From Gemmatimonadales bacterium (GTDB lineage: Bacteria > Gemmatimonadota > Gemmatimonadetes > Gemmatimonadales > GWC2-71-9), in NCBI GenBank assembly GCA_019637315.1, contig JAHBVU010000007.1:1-64000 (forward strand): 64,000 nucleotides of DNA, written 5' to 3'. The position numbers were made by a program, and so were the translations under genes. Below, one piece after another: positions 27,911-37,677 of this stretch; within the stretch, counting starts at the first letter, position 1, and each line of letters begins with the position of its first letter. The notes below the pieces were generated by a model. The model searched no databases, was not told the origin of the DNA, and saw only the letters and a program-made list of their open reading frames with translations.

Positions 27911-28782
27911 AGCAGCGAACCCCGGTCCGCGAGGCCATGCTCACCTTTCGACGCACCCCGCTGCTCTCCGCTCTTTCGGTGGCGTCGATCGGCTTCTCGC
28001 TCTTTACGGTTGGCCTCTTTGCGCTGGTCGCCCTCAACTTCCGGCAAGCCCTGGATACCCTGGCCGAGCGGGTCGAGGTGGTCGCCTTCGTGCTGCGGGG
28101 CACACCCACCGAGGCCGTCAGCCAGGCCACCCAGGACATCGAAGCCTTTCCCGAGGTGCTGTCCGTCCACTACGTGACCTCCGATGAAGCGTTGAGTCGG
28201 GCGCGCCGGGAACTGGTCGAGTTCCGGGAGGCGTACCAGGAGCTGGAGGTCAATCCGCTCCCGCCGTCGTTTGAGATTCGGCTGCAACCGGCATTCCGAG
28301 ATGCGGCGCATGCGCAGGCGGTCGCCGAGCGATTGCGCGGCTTTCCGTTCATCGAGGATGTCCGCTATGGTCGAGACTGGGTGGAACGGCTCGACAAGAT
28401 TCGCAACATCGCCGCCGTGGTCGGTCTCGTCATCGGCTTCGCGTTTGCGGCGGTCGCGGTCGTCATCATCGGTGTGACGATCCGGATCACGGTGCTGCAG
28501 CGAGCCAAGGAGATCGCCATCATGCGCCTGGTCGGCGCCACCAACGGCTACATTCGGGGACCCTTTCTGATCGAAGGGGCAGTCAAAGGCGTGCTCGGCG
28601 GCTTGCTGGCGGTCCTGATGTCGTGGCTCATGTTCACGATCTTCCAGCGCACCGTGGGCGACGCCGGAACGACACTGGCCTTTTTCCGGGTCCCGGAGAT
28701 TCTGTTGATGCTCGTCTTCGGCACTACGATCGGTCTGGCCGGCAGCATCATGTCGGTCGGCAGGCAGCTCAAAAGTGTCTGA
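27907..28782 (+). CDS. ftsX: Cell-division protein FtsX
   Basis: Inner-membrane partner of FtsE, 291 residues with four predicted helices: one near residues 20-42 and three in the C-terminal half (about 175-200, 220-245 and 260-280). The periplasmic loop between helices 1 and 2 (about 45-165) carries a ferredoxin-like ECD, the docking site for EnvC-type activators. It overlaps ftsE and the EnvC-like gene by 4 and 8 nt. The order ftsE-ftsX-activator supports a physical complex. Confidence 0.95.
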   Translation: MKQRTPVREAMLTFRRTPLLSALSVASIGFSLFTVGLFALVALNFRQALDTLAERVEVVAFVLRGTPTEAVSQATQDIEAFPEVLSVHYVTSDEALSRARRELVEFREAYQELEVNPLPPSFEIRLQPAFRDAAHAQAVAERLRGFPFIEDVRYGRDWVERLDKIRNIAAVVGLVIGFAFAAVAVVIIGVTIRITVLQRAKEIAIMRLVGATNGYIRGPFLIEGAVKGVLGGLLAVLMSWLMFTIFQRTVGDAGTTLAFFRVPEILLMLVFGTTIGLAGSIMSVGRQLKSV

Positions 28783-30004
28783 GACCCGCCGGGTCCGGTA
28801 TCGGCAGGCCGCGCTGCTCGTGCTGCTGGCGGTCGGCTTGGGTCTTGCCGAGCCGGCCACTGCGCAGCAACCCACAGATCTGGAGAAAAGCCGGCAGCGC
28901 CTCGAGGAGATTCGCGCGGAGCGGGAACGGCTGCGGCGCGATCAGGAGCGGCTGCAGGGGCAGGTCCGAGACGCGGGTCGCGAACTCGACAATCTCGAAC
29001 GGCAGCGCGATGTCACCAACCGGATCGTCAACGAACTCGAACGGCAGATTGGCGGGCTCGGCTCGCAGCTGGATGGAACGGCGACGCAACTGGCCCTGGC
29101 GCAGGACAATCTGATCGACCGTCGCGCCGTCCTCGAGCGTCGCCTGGTCGACATCTACAAGCGCGGCTCACTCCACACGTTTCAGGTCCTCTTGGCGGCC
29201 GAATCGTTTTCGGATCTGCTCTCCCGCTACAAGTACCTCTTCCTGACCAGCCGACAGGACCGCGCGCTGGTGCGCGACGTCGAACGACTCCGCAACCGGA
29301 TTCAGGCGCAGCGAGGGGAGCTGGTCCTGGTTCAGGAGCAGCTCGACCGCCGCCGGGCCGATCGCGAGACCGAGCTCCGGAGCTATCGCTCCCTTGCCGA
29401 CGAGCGAGCGGCCCAGATCCGACGACTCCGGCAGAGCACCCAGACGACCGCGCGCCGGCTGACCGTGCTGGCCCGCGACGAAGAACAGCTCAACGAAGTC
29501 CTGGCGGCATTGGAGCGAAGTCGCGCCGCAGCCGGGCGGGCCCCTGCTCGTCCCGCTCCGGGGGCCGCACCGTCGGCGGCGCGTACTACCGGCGTGTCGA
29601 CGGCCGACCTGGGCCGGCTCGACTGGCCGGTTGCCGGACGGATCCTTCACAACTTCGGCCCCGACACGCTGACGAGCGGGGCCCGGGTAACCCGCCACGG
29701 CATTTCCATCGCGGCGGCCGCCGGAACACCGGTCACGGCCGTGTCGCCGGGTCGCGTGGTCATGGTGCAGCGGCTCGGTACCTACGGACTCTCGGTCATT
29801 CTGGAGCACCCGAGCGGCTACTTCTCGCTGTATATGCAGCTGGCTTCGTCGGTCGTGAACGTGGGTGACGAGATCGGCAAGGGTCAGACGATCGGAACGG
29901 TCGGTGGTGAGAACACCGAGTTCGGTCCTCACCTCTACTTCGAGATTCGCGGCGACAAGCAAATCGCCATGGATCCGACCGCCTGGCTCAGGCGCCGGAA
30001 CTGA
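28775..30004 (+). CDS. EnvC-like murein hydrolase activator with degenerate LytM domain
   Basis: Exported protein of 409 residues: signal peptide to about AEPATAQQ, long coiled coils (about 30-240, rich in Arg, Glu and Leu), a Pro/Ala linker and a C-terminal LytM/M23 fold (about 285-405). Zinc ligands of active M23 peptidases are missing: the first motif reads RHGISIAAAAGTPV without the usual Asp, and the YxH motif reads LYMQLAS; only HLYFEIRG keeps a His. This matches EnvC, which activates amidases rather than cutting murein itself. It overlaps ftsX, completing a FtsEX-EnvC set. No AmiA/B gene is visible here. Confidence 0.9.
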   Translation: MSETRRVRYRQAALLVLLAVGLGLAEPATAQQPTDLEKSRQRLEEIRAERERLRRDQERLQGQVRDAGRELDNLERQRDVTNRIVNELERQIGGLGSQLDGTATQLALAQDNLIDRRAVLERRLVDIYKRGSLHTFQVLLAAESFSDLLSRYKYLFLTSRQDRALVRDVERLRNRIQAQRGELVLVQEQLDRRRADRETELRSYRSLADERAAQIRRLRQSTQTTARRLTVLARDEEQLNEVLAALERSRAAAGRAPARPAPGAAPSAARTTGVSTADLGRLDWPVAGRILHNFGPDTLTSGARVTRHGISIAAAAGTPVTAVSPGRVVMVQRLGTYGLSVILEHPSGYFSLYMQLASSVVNVGDEIGKGQTIGTVGGENTEFGPHLYFEIRGDKQIAMDPTAWLRRRN

Positions 30005-30024
30005 GCCCCGTGCTGAAGCGCCGG

Positions 30025-31410
30025 CTAGGCTGCGTGGCTGGCCGGCTTGGCCTTCCGTTCGATCAGCCCGGCCTCCGCCGCCGCAAAGAGATCTTCGGGT
30101 GTCAGCACCGTTGCCGCCGGATAGCTGACCCACCCTCCTGAAATCGACAGGTTCTGACCTGCGTCATCGAAGGTGTGACTCGCGATCGCGCTGCGCAGAC
30201 GAGCCAGCATATCCCGGGCGCCCGCCTCGTCCGTTTCCGGAAGTATGAAAGCAAACTCATCCCCGCCGTAGCGCGCCACGAAGTCGGGAGACCGCAGTTC
30301 CCGCTGAAACAGGCCACCCAACTCACGCAGAATCTGGTCGCCCGCTTCAATACCGTGCTGCTGATTGATGAACCGGAGGCCATCAACGTCGACCAAGAGC
30401 AGCGAGAACCGGCGGCCATACCGGTCGGACCGCTGGGTCTCATCGCGCACCCGGCGATCGAGCGCATCCAGCCCGCCACACCCGGTCAGCGGATCGATCA
30501 CGCCCGCGCTGGCCTGACGGCGGTAGACGGTGGCTCGGCGGTCTTCCTGCTCGAGCAGGCGGGCAGTTGCAGCGACCAGGGCTTCGATGAAGGCCACATC
30601 GTCGATCGTCAGATTCGGCTGCGGCAGCGCGGTCCGAACGACCAGGACGCCGACCGTACGACCTTGAAAGGCGATCGGGACTGCCGCGGCGCTGGTCGGC
30701 ACCTGCGCCTTCCAGGCGGAGTCCGGTGAATCACCGAAGAGCGGATGCTGCGCGACATTCGGCACGAACGCCGTGCGTCCGGTGCGCACGGCATGCCTCA
30801 CCTCAGGGTACTCCTGCAGATCCACTTCGAGGTTGCGAACCTCGGGACGTTCGGCGACCGAGATGACCCGACCCCGCGCGGCATCGATCGTAAAGATGCA
30901 GGCGCAGTGTGCCGCGCCCAGCGACGCCGCAATCCCGCGCACCAGCAGCTGCAGCATCTCCTCGGGCCGAGCCGCCATTGCCACGTCTTGAAAGACGGCA
31001 AAGAGCTGGGCCTGCCCGTTGGCCGACCGCATCGAACGGAAGCCGTCACGGACGCCGCGGAGCCGCGCCACCACCCGCGCAACGAGCTCCGGCAGGTAGA
31101 CGGGCCCGACCATAACGTCGAGCGCCCCCAGCGAGAGGACCCGCTCGACGGCGTCCGTGGTGCCTTCGGGAAGCAGCACGATGGCGGGCACGTTGCGCCA
31201 GGCCTCGTTCGTAATCGGCAGCAACTGGGCCGTCAGTTCTTCACCGACACACCCGAGCGACAGAATCACCAAGTCCGGCGAGCCGGCATCACCCGGCGCC
31301 TCGGGCAGGAAGCCAGCCTCGCCCAAACCAAAGCCCGCGCTGATCAAGGATCGCTCGAGCCCAGGGGGACGGGCATCTGCATTGCCAAGCAAGAGAACGC
31401 GAGTATGCAC
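30025..31410 (-). CDS. GAF-GGDEF diguanylate cyclase with receiver-like N-terminus
   Basis: Makes cyclic di-GMP from two GTP. Residues 1-115 resemble a receiver (RVLLLGNADARPP, DLVILSLG) but the phospho-acceptor Asp is not convincing. A GAF domain covers about 130-295. The C-terminal GGDEF domain has an intact active site in RYGGDEF (about 376-382), preceded by RSPD at the proper spacing for an inhibitory I-site. The start is GTG. It has no membrane segment and is convergent with the FtsEX operon. Confidence 0.9.
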   Translation of the reverse strand: MHTRVLLLGNADARPPGLERSLISAGFGLGEAGFLPEAPGDAGSPDLVILSLGCVGEELTAQLLPITNEAWRNVPAIVLLPEGTTDAVERVLSLGALDVMVGPVYLPELVARVVARLRGVRDGFRSMRSANGQAQLFAVFQDVAMAARPEEMLQLLVRGIAASLGAAHCACIFTIDAARGRVISVAERPEVRNLEVDLQEYPEVRHAVRTGRTAFVPNVAQHPLFGDSPDSAWKAQVPTSAAAVPIAFQGRTVGVLVVRTALPQPNLTIDDVAFIEALVAATARLLEQEDRRATVYRRQASAGVIDPLTGCGGLDALDRRVRDETQRSDRYGRRFSLLLVDVDGLRFINQQHGIEAGDQILRELGGLFQRELRSPDFVARYGGDEFAFILPETDEAGARDMLARLRSAIASHTFDDAGQNLSISGGWVSYPAATVLTPEDLFAAAEAGLIERKAKPASHAA

Positions 31411-31825
31411 GCTGGGTTTCTGTAATCCGCAAAAGTCAGGTTCGCAAACGCCCCCGATCCGAGTGACCGGGCAATCGCGGAATTCGCACGATCTGTACCC
31501 ACTTGTGCCAGCCGGCGACTAGCGAAGCAAAACCTTACCCTGCAACAAGATACACGTCGGCAACGCAAGAAAATGCAGTCCGGGAGAACCGTTGGATTGT
31601 CGCACTGAAGCCACTACCGCCCGGCCACCACGGCCCGATCCCTGAACCTCCGGACGTCGAGCACCAGTACGACAAAGGCCTGCCTCTGGCTCGAGGATGG
31701 CACAGTCCTTGTCTGGTAGGACCATACGGTCGATCTTTAGCAACTAGTCGCTAACTTCGCACGTTTCAGTTTGCTACAACGCTAATGACGGGCGTGATTC
31801 GCGTCCCTTTCATTTTTAAAGGCCT
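31411..31825. other. Intergenic region, diguanylate cyclase to pckA
   Basis: About 415 bp without a convincing gene between the divergent diguanylate cyclase and pckA. It must hold promoters for both. The only structured element I see is the 18-bp palindrome at 31737-31754. AAAGG at 31818-31822 is a weak ribosome binding site for pckA. Confidence 0.6.
31737..31754. promoter_or_regulatory. 18-bp imperfect palindrome upstream of pckA (candidate operator)
   Basis: TTAGCAACTAGTCGCTAA pairs with itself at eight of nine positions; only the sixth pair is mismatched. It lies 71 bp before the pckA ATG in DNA of otherwise high GC. This is the size and symmetry of a dimeric repressor or activator site; the binding protein is unknown. 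Confidence 0.5.
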
Positions 31826-33403
31826 ATGAACGCACCCCTGAATCTGTCGGCCCACGGTATCACCACGAAGACCGTATGGGCCAACCTCACGAACCCCGCG
31901 CTGTACGAGCATGCGGCCCGGCGGAACGAAGGCAGCTTCACCGATCACGGCGCGTTTGCCGTCAATACGACCCCGCACACAGGGCGATCCCCCAAGGACA
32001 AGTTCGTCGTCGATGAACCGGACTCGACCGGCCGGATCTGGTGGGAGAAGAACGAGCGAATCTCCGAAGCGCACTTCGACCGCCTGCTGGCCGACGTCAA
32101 ACAGTACCTGAACGGACTACCGGAGCTGTTCGTGCAGGATCTCTACGGCGGCGCCGATCCGGCGTACCGGCTGCCGGTCCGGTTTCTGACGCCGAATGCC
32201 TGGCAAGCCATGTTCGTTCGCAACATGTTCATCCGGCCCGGCGCTGCCGACCTGCCCGCGTTCTCACCGTCGTTTACCGTCTACCACGCGCCTGAGTTCC
32301 AGGCGGACCCCGCGACGCACGGCACCCGGACCGGGACCTTCATCGTCCTCAACTTCGCCAAGCGGACCGTGCTGATCGGCGGAACCCGCTATGCGGGTGA
32401 GATGAAGAAGTCGATCTTTACCGTCCTCAACTACCTGTTGCCCCAGCAGGGCGTCCTCCCGATGCACTGCTCGGCCAACATCGGCAGCGGCGGCGATACG
32501 GCCATTTTCTTCGGCCTGTCGGGCACCGGCAAGACGACCCTCTCGGCCGACCCGAACCGCAAGCTGATCGGCGACGATGAGCACGGTTGGAGCGACCGCG
32601 GCACTTTCAACTTCGAAGGTGGTTGCTACGCCAAGGTCATTCGACTCTCCGCGAGCGGTGAGCCCGAGATCTACGCCGCGAGCCATCGGTTCGGCACCGT
32701 GCTCGAGAACGTCGTGATCGACCCGACCACCCGACGCGTCGACTTCGACAGCCAGGATATTACCGAGAATACGCGTTCGAGTTACCCGATCCATTTCATA
32801 CCCAACTTCGAACCGAGCGGGGTTGGCGGGCATCCCAGGAACATCGTGTTCCTGACGGCCGATGCCTTCGGCGTCATGCCCCCCATTGCGCGGCTGACAC
32901 CAGAACAGGCGATGTACCACTTCCTCTCCGGCTATACGGCCAAAGTGGCCGGTACGGAGCGAGGGGTGACGGAGCCGACGGCCACCTTCTCGTCCTGCTT
33001 CGGAGCGCCCTTCCTGCCGCTTCACCCGGGTGAGTACGCCAGGATGCTGGGAGAACGAATCGCCAAGCACGCGGCCAACGTCTGGCTCGTCAACACGGGA
33101 TGGACCGGCGGCGCCTACGGGGTCGGGTCGCGGATGAAGCTCGGGAACACTCGCGCCATGGTCACGGCCGCCCTGTCCGGAGGCCTCGACAAGGCATCCT
33201 ACCGCAAGGACCCGGTCTTCGGTTTCGACGTCCCGACGGCCGTCCCTGGCGTCACCGACAAGGTGCTCGACCCGCGGTCCACCTGGGCCGATGCGGCGGC
33301 CTACGATGCCCAGGCCGCGAAGTTGGCCGCCATGTTCAGAGATAACTTCAAAGGATTTGCCGGTCAGGTGCCGGATGCGGTGACCAGCGCTGGCCCCGCC
33401 TGA
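31826..33403 (+). CDS. pckA: Phosphoenolpyruvate carboxykinase (ATP)
   Basis: Converts oxaloacetate and ATP to phosphoenolpyruvate and CO2, the first committed step of gluconeogenesis. At 525 residues it fits the ATP-dependent class. It has the kinase-1a P-loop [11 protein letters not shown] (about 230-240), kinase-2 motif LIGDDEHGW and the substrate-binding TGRSPKDKF near the N-terminus. It stands alone behind a long upstream region, which fits carbon-source control. An HD-domain gene follows after 10 bp and may be co-transcribed. Confidence 0.97.
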   Translation: MNAPLNLSAHGITTKTVWANLTNPALYEHAARRNEGSFTDHGAFAVNTTPHTGRSPKDKFVVDEPDSTGRIWWEKNERISEAHFDRLLADVKQYLNGLPELFVQDLYGGADPAYRLPVRFLTPNAWQAMFVRNMFIRPGAADLPAFSPSFTVYHAPEFQADPATHGTRTGTFIVLNFAKRTVLIGGTRYAGEMKKSIFTVLNYLLPQQGVLPMHCSANIGSGGDTAIFFGLSGTGKTTLSADPNRKLIGDDEHGWSDRGTFNFEGGCYAKVIRLSASGEPEIYAASHRFGTVLENVVIDPTTRRVDFDSQDITENTRSSYPIHFIPNFEPSGVGGHPRNIVFLTADAFGVMPPIARLTPEQAMYHFLSGYTAKVAGTERGVTEPTATFSSCFGAPFLPLHPGEYARMLGERIAKHAANVWLVNTGWTGGAYGVGSRMKLGNTRAMVTAALSGGLDKASYRKDPVFGFDVPTAVPGVTDKVLDPRSTWADAAAYDAQAAKLAAMFRDNFKGFAGQVPDAVTSAGPA

Positions 33404-33413
33404 CGAATCCGGA

Positions 33414-34724
33414 ATGACGGGAGGCTCGGCGCCCGCCGGCCTCCCCTCGTTTGAGATGCCCGAGATCATTCGCGATCCCCTCTGGGACAACATCGAACTC
33501 GACGCGACCATGATGTCGGTCGTCGACACCGCGCCGATGCAGCGGCTCCGCTACATCCGCCAGCTCGGCCACGCCTTTCTGGTCTATCCCGGCGCAACCC
33601 ACACCCGCTTCGAACACGCGCTTGGCGCGTACCATCTGACCGCTCGGGCGCTGGCGATCCTGGGCCGGCGGGGCGAACTGGAGGGCATTGCCGCGGTGGA
33701 CCAGCAGGCAGTCCTGCTGGCCGCGCTGCTCCACGATGTCGGTCACTATCCCTTTTCGCACGGGCTCGAAGAGGCCGGCTTTGCCCACCACGAAGAGCTC
33801 GGCGTTGCCCGCCTGCGGACCGGTGAGCTGCGCACCGTCCTGGACGGATTGGGCGGACCGGCTCTGATCTCGGATATCGGCGCACTGATTCAGGGGCGCA
33901 GCACCAACCCGCTCCAGGGCCTGATCTCGGGCACGCTCGACCTCGACAAGGTGGACTACCTGAGTCGTGATGCCAGAGGCTGCGGCGTTTCCTACGGCAC
34001 TTTGGATGTCGACCGCATGCTGGCGACCCTGACCCTGGTACGGAACGACGCGGGACAGCTCGAGGTCGGGATTCTCGACAAGGGCATCAGCGCACTCGAG
34101 ACCATGCTGTTCGGCAAGTATCAGATGTACCGCAACGTCTACTGGCACCATGCGGTTCGGTCGGCCACTTGCATGTTCAAGCGGGCCGTACGGTCCGCAG
34201 TCGCGACCGGGCGCATCATGGCGGTCCAACTCGCCGACGCCACCGACGGAGCGCTGATGGAACGACTCCTGGCATCAGAACCAACCGGCCTTGCCCGCGC
34301 CGTGCACGAGCGGCGCCTCTACAAACGGGCGCTCGACCTGCCCGCCAGCGACGTTCCAGCCAACGCGGGAGATTGGATTGATCGCGACCCTGACCTGCTC
34401 GAGCAGGTCGAGAACGCGCTCGCGAAGGAGCTCGATCTCTCCCCGGGCGAGCTGCTGCTCGACTATCCCGCCCGCAGCAACATGCTCGCGGTCGACCTGG
34501 CCCTCAAAACGCGCGACGGGCGGACCGAGCGGTTGACCGGTGCGGGGCGAGCCGGCCAGTTGGGCTTGCCCAGGATTGCGGCGGAGTTGTATCAGAGCGC
34601 TCGGCGCCTCCGGATTTTCACGGCACGCTCGCCGCGGAAGGAGCTGAAGGGCATCGTTGGAATGCTGACCTTGCCAGAGGACGAGATCCTTCGCCGACTC
34701 CAGACCGGAGCACCGCTCCAGTAG
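33414..34724 (+). CDS. HD-domain phosphohydrolase (SAMHD1/dGTPase-like)
   Basis: A 436-residue member of the HD superfamily most like SAMHD1 and YdhJ-type proteins: NTP or deoxynucleotide hydrolases. Metal ligands are visible in THTRFEHALGAYHL (about 62-75) and LLHDVGHYPFSHG (about 104-116), and the Asp in TLDLDKVDYLSRDA completes the set. An in-frame ATG at 33456 is an alternative start. The C-terminal region (about 300-436) has no named domain. Substrate is not determined by sequence. Confidence 0.85.
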   Translation: MTGGSAPAGLPSFEMPEIIRDPLWDNIELDATMMSVVDTAPMQRLRYIRQLGHAFLVYPGATHTRFEHALGAYHLTARALAILGRRGELEGIAAVDQQAVLLAALLHDVGHYPFSHGLEEAGFAHHEELGVARLRTGELRTVLDGLGGPALISDIGALIQGRSTNPLQGLISGTLDLDKVDYLSRDARGCGVSYGTLDVDRMLATLTLVRNDAGQLEVGILDKGISALETMLFGKYQMYRNVYWHHAVRSATCMFKRAVRSAVATGRIMAVQLADATDGALMERLLASEPTGLARAVHERRLYKRALDLPASDVPANAGDWIDRDPDLLEQVENALAKELDLSPGELLLDYPARSNMLAVDLALKTRDGRTERLTGAGRAGQLGLPRIAAELYQSARRLRIFTARSPRKELKGIVGMLTLPEDEILRRLQTGAPLQ

Positions 34725-35063
34725 CCCCCTGGCGCCGATAGCGGCTGCGGGGCCTTGCCTCCGACCCTGTGGTCTCGGTGCGCTGGCCATGTGGACCACG
34801 CAAGGCTCGACCGTCCGTAGAGGTTCCGGTCGACAACATCAATTTCAATGTCACCGCCATCCGTCAGTACGCGGCAATCGAGATCCACCAGTGGCGTTCG
34901 GCCGTTCTGATCGAATACACGGCCACGGGCTTCCGTTGCGGTGCTATCTTCCTCCAGACCAGGACCTGACCGCTCGACCGGCCCGGACCTTCCGGCGCCC
35001 CGATTCCGCAGCCCGACAACCGGGCGGCAGCTGATGGCACCCCGCCATGAAGAGGCACATAAC
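34725..35063. other. Intergenic region before amidohydrolase gene
   Basis: About 339 bp. Frames across it are short, mutually overlapping and lack family features. The only functional element I can support is AGAGG about 9 nt before the ATG at 35064. I see no clear promoter or hairpin. Confidence 0.5.
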
Positions 35064-36911
35064 ATGTCGACTCGTCCCATCTTCGCGTTGATTCCGATGC
35101 TGGTGCCGCTGCTGGCGGCGAGCGGAGGCCCGCTTACGCTCCGTTCGTCAGCGGCTGACGCATCGGTCGCTCCGCAAGGCAACGGCAGCTTCGCGTTACG
35201 AGACGTCCGTGTCTTCGACGGCGAACGTGTCATCGCCCGCGCCAACGTGATCGTCAGGGATGGCATGATCCAGACGGTGGGTCCGGATCTGGCGATTCCC
35301 GCCGGCCTTGCTGTCACGGATGGTACAGGCAAGACCCTGCTGCCCGGCTTCCTCGATGCGCACACCCACAGCTGGGGCGATGCGCAGCGTGATGCGCTTC
35401 GTTTCGGTGTGACCACCCAGTTCGACATGCTGGGGGACTGGAACCGAATCCCCTCGCTGGCAGCTCAGCGCAGCTCGACTGCACCCACCGCGCTTGCGGA
35501 TCTGTGGACCGCCGGAGCGGCCGTCACGGCGCCCGGCGGGCACGGAACTCAGTTCGGGATGCGAGTGCCAACCCTGCCTGCCGACGCCGATGCCTCCACT
35601 TTCGTTCGGGCGCGGTTGGCCGAGGGCTCCGACTACGTCAAGATCATCGTCGAAGACATGAGCGTGTACGGTGCTCCAACCCGAATGCCGACGCTCTCAC
35701 CTGCGCAGGTTACCGCCGCGATTGCCGCGACCCGCTCCGGCGGAAAGCTCGCGGTGGTGCACGTCGCCGCCCAGCGAGATGCCCGACACGCCGTGGCATC
35801 CGGCGCGAGCGGTCTGGTCCACATCTTCCAGGACGAGATCGCTGATGCCGCGTTCGTCGCCGATGCCAAGCGCCGAGATGTGTTTGTGATTCCGACACTT
35901 TCGGTCATCGCGACTATGGCCGGCAACGGCGCCGGCCCGGCCCTCGCGGCGGATGCTGCGCTCACCCCGCTCCTCACCCCGGATCAAACCGCCGGCCTGG
36001 CCCGCACCTTCGGCTCGTTGAAGCAGCCGGCATTCCTCGAGCGAGCGCTCGCGTCGGTCCGCGCGCTGCACCAGGCTGGTGTCACGGTGCTTGCCGGCAC
36101 CGACGCGCCCAATCCAGGCACGGCGCACGGTGTCAGTATCCACGGGGAGCTGCTGCTGCTTACGGAGGCCGGCATGACCCCTGCACAGGCGCTGTCCGCT
36201 GCCACGGCACGGGTGGCCGATCGTTTCGGCGTGCCTGACCGCGGCCGAATCGCGCCAGGGAAGCGGGCCGACCTGATCCTCGTCACCGGTGACCCGACCA
36301 CCGATATCCGAGCCACCCGCGCGATCGAGGCCGTCTGGAAGAACGGCTATGCCATCGATCGGAGACTGCCCGCGCCTGTGGCTGCCACGGCCACCGGAGC
36401 CCTCATTCCGGCCGATGGCCTGATCAGCGATTTCGACGGGGAGCGGATCGAGGCACGGTTCGGAGCCGGATGGCAGCCGACCACCGATGCGATGATGGGT
36501 GGAACCTCGTCGGTGACGCACCGCCTCGTACGGAGCGGCGCAAACGGCTCCCCAGGTGCGCTCGAGGTCGCCGGCGAGATCATGGCGAATGCGGCATTTC
36601 CCTGGGCCGGAGTCATCTTCTTTCCCGCCGCGCAGCCGATGCAGCCGGCCGATCTCTCGGCGCACGGTGAGCTCGTCTTCCAGGCCAAGGGTGATGGGCG
36701 AACCTATCAGGTAATGCTTTTCTCGGGCGAGGCGGCCCAGGGCGCCCCGGCCGTGCAGACCTTCACGGCGGGGCCGGAGTGGGCTCAGGTGCGCATTCCG
36801 CTCACCGCCTTCGGTGGCGGCAACCCGGCCCTCGTCCGCGGGTTGGTTTTCGCTGCCGGGCAGCCGGCAGGGGCGTTCCGGTTTCAGCTCGATGAGGTTC
36901 GCCTGCGCTGA
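35064..36911 (+). CDS. Exported amidohydrolase fused to a CIA30-like domain
   Basis: A 615-residue protein starting at ATG 35064 behind AGAGG. A signal peptide (ALIPMLVPLLAASGG) leads into an amidohydrolase TIM barrel (about 35-430): metal motif GFLDAHTHSWG (about 93-103), HVAAQRDARHAV, and GTDAPNPG carrying the catalytic Asp. The C-terminal 160 residues (from ISDFDGERIEARFG) match the CIA30 fold, including DAMMGGTSS and the closing FQLDEVRLR. CIA30 is known from mitochondrial complex I assembly and from bacterial fusions of unclear role. The fusion suggests carbohydrate- or peptide-binding aid to an extracytoplasmic hydrolase (inference). Confidence 0.85.
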   Translation: MSTRPIFALIPMLVPLLAASGGPLTLRSSAADASVAPQGNGSFALRDVRVFDGERVIARANVIVRDGMIQTVGPDLAIPAGLAVTDGTGKTLLPGFLDAHTHSWGDAQRDALRFGVTTQFDMLGDWNRIPSLAAQRSSTAPTALADLWTAGAAVTAPGGHGTQFGMRVPTLPADADASTFVRARLAEGSDYVKIIVEDMSVYGAPTRMPTLSPAQVTAAIAATRSGGKLAVVHVAAQRDARHAVASGASGLVHIFQDEIADAAFVADAKRRDVFVIPTLSVIATMAGNGAGPALAADAALTPLLTPDQTAGLARTFGSLKQPAFLERALASVRALHQAGVTVLAGTDAPNPGTAHGVSIHGELLLLTEAGMTPAQALSAATARVADRFGVPDRGRIAPGKRADLILVTGDPTTDIRATRAIEAVWKNGYAIDRRLPAPVAATATGALIPADGLISDFDGERIEARFGAGWQPTTDAMMGGTSSVTHRLVRSGANGSPGALEVAGEIMANAAFPWAGVIFFPAAQPMQPADLSAHGELVFQAKGDGRTYQVMLFSGEAAQGAPAVQTFTAGPEWAQVRIPLTAFGGGNPALVRGLVFAAGQPAGAFRFQLDEVRLR

Positions 36912-37015
36912 GGCAGCAATCGCGAGGACCAGGATTCCTCCGCGCCGTGAGCGGCGGAACTTCCGCTCGGTACCAGGCGAGGTACCTTATGGCATACCAT
37001 CCCCGGGAGCGTTCC

Positions 37016-37546
37016 ATGCGTCGCATTGCCACCGCCATGTTCGCCGCGGCCATCGCGGTAAGTGCACCGGGCGCTCGGGCTCAGGCTGTGCCTGAGGGCT
37101 TCGCGTCCGAGTTGCTCAGACAGTTCGACGGATCGATGCAGAAGTTCATCGCGCTGGCTGAAGCCATGCCAGCGTCGGCCTACGGCTGGAGCCCGGGTCC
37201 GGGCGTGATGACCGTTGCCCGGGTATACGGCCACGTCGTTCGTTACAACTACCTGTACCCTGCCACCTCGCTCGGCGTTCCCGCGCCGAGCAATCGGGAC
37301 GCCGCAGCCACTGAGGACATCACGGACAAAGCCCAGCTGGTCGCGCTGCTGCGGGAATCCCGAGAACACGTTCAGCGCGCCATCCGAGGCCTGCCAGCAG
37401 ACCTGGCCCAGCCGACGAGGCTCTACGGGCGGGAGGTGACCCAGGCAGCCGTGCTGCTGCAACTCGTTGCTCACATGAATGAACACCTGGGTCAGTCGAT
37501 CGCCTACGCCAGATCGAACAACGTCGTGCCGCCGTGGTCTCGCTAG
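37016..37546 (+). CDS. Secreted DinB-like four-helix protein
   Basis: A 176-residue protein with signal peptide (MRRIATAMFAAAIAVSA, cleavage near ARAQ) and a DinB/YfiT-like helical fold. Candidate metal His residues are in YGHVVRYNYL and LVAHMNEHLGQ. The start at 37016 has GGGAG at suitable spacing; a longer frame to 36947 would bury the signal peptide. DinB-superfamily proteins include thiol transferases and metal-dependent hydrolases, but exported members have no assigned role. Confidence 0.82.
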   Translation: MRRIATAMFAAAIAVSAPGARAQAVPEGFASELLRQFDGSMQKFIALAEAMPASAYGWSPGPGVMTVARVYGHVVRYNYLYPATSLGVPAPSNRDAAATEDITDKAQLVALLRESREHVQRAIRGLPADLAQPTRLYGREVTQAAVLLQLVAHMNEHLGQSIAYARSNNVVPPWSR

Positions 37547-37677
37547 GGGGGAACCTCAGCCGGACGACAGCGGCAGAGCCCGCCCGGCGCGGGCACCTCG
37601 ATGATCTAGTCCAGGGAGGCTCTGGCGGACGGAGACGGGTCAGGGTCGCCGGGCAGCGGGAGTAGCGACCGCCACGG

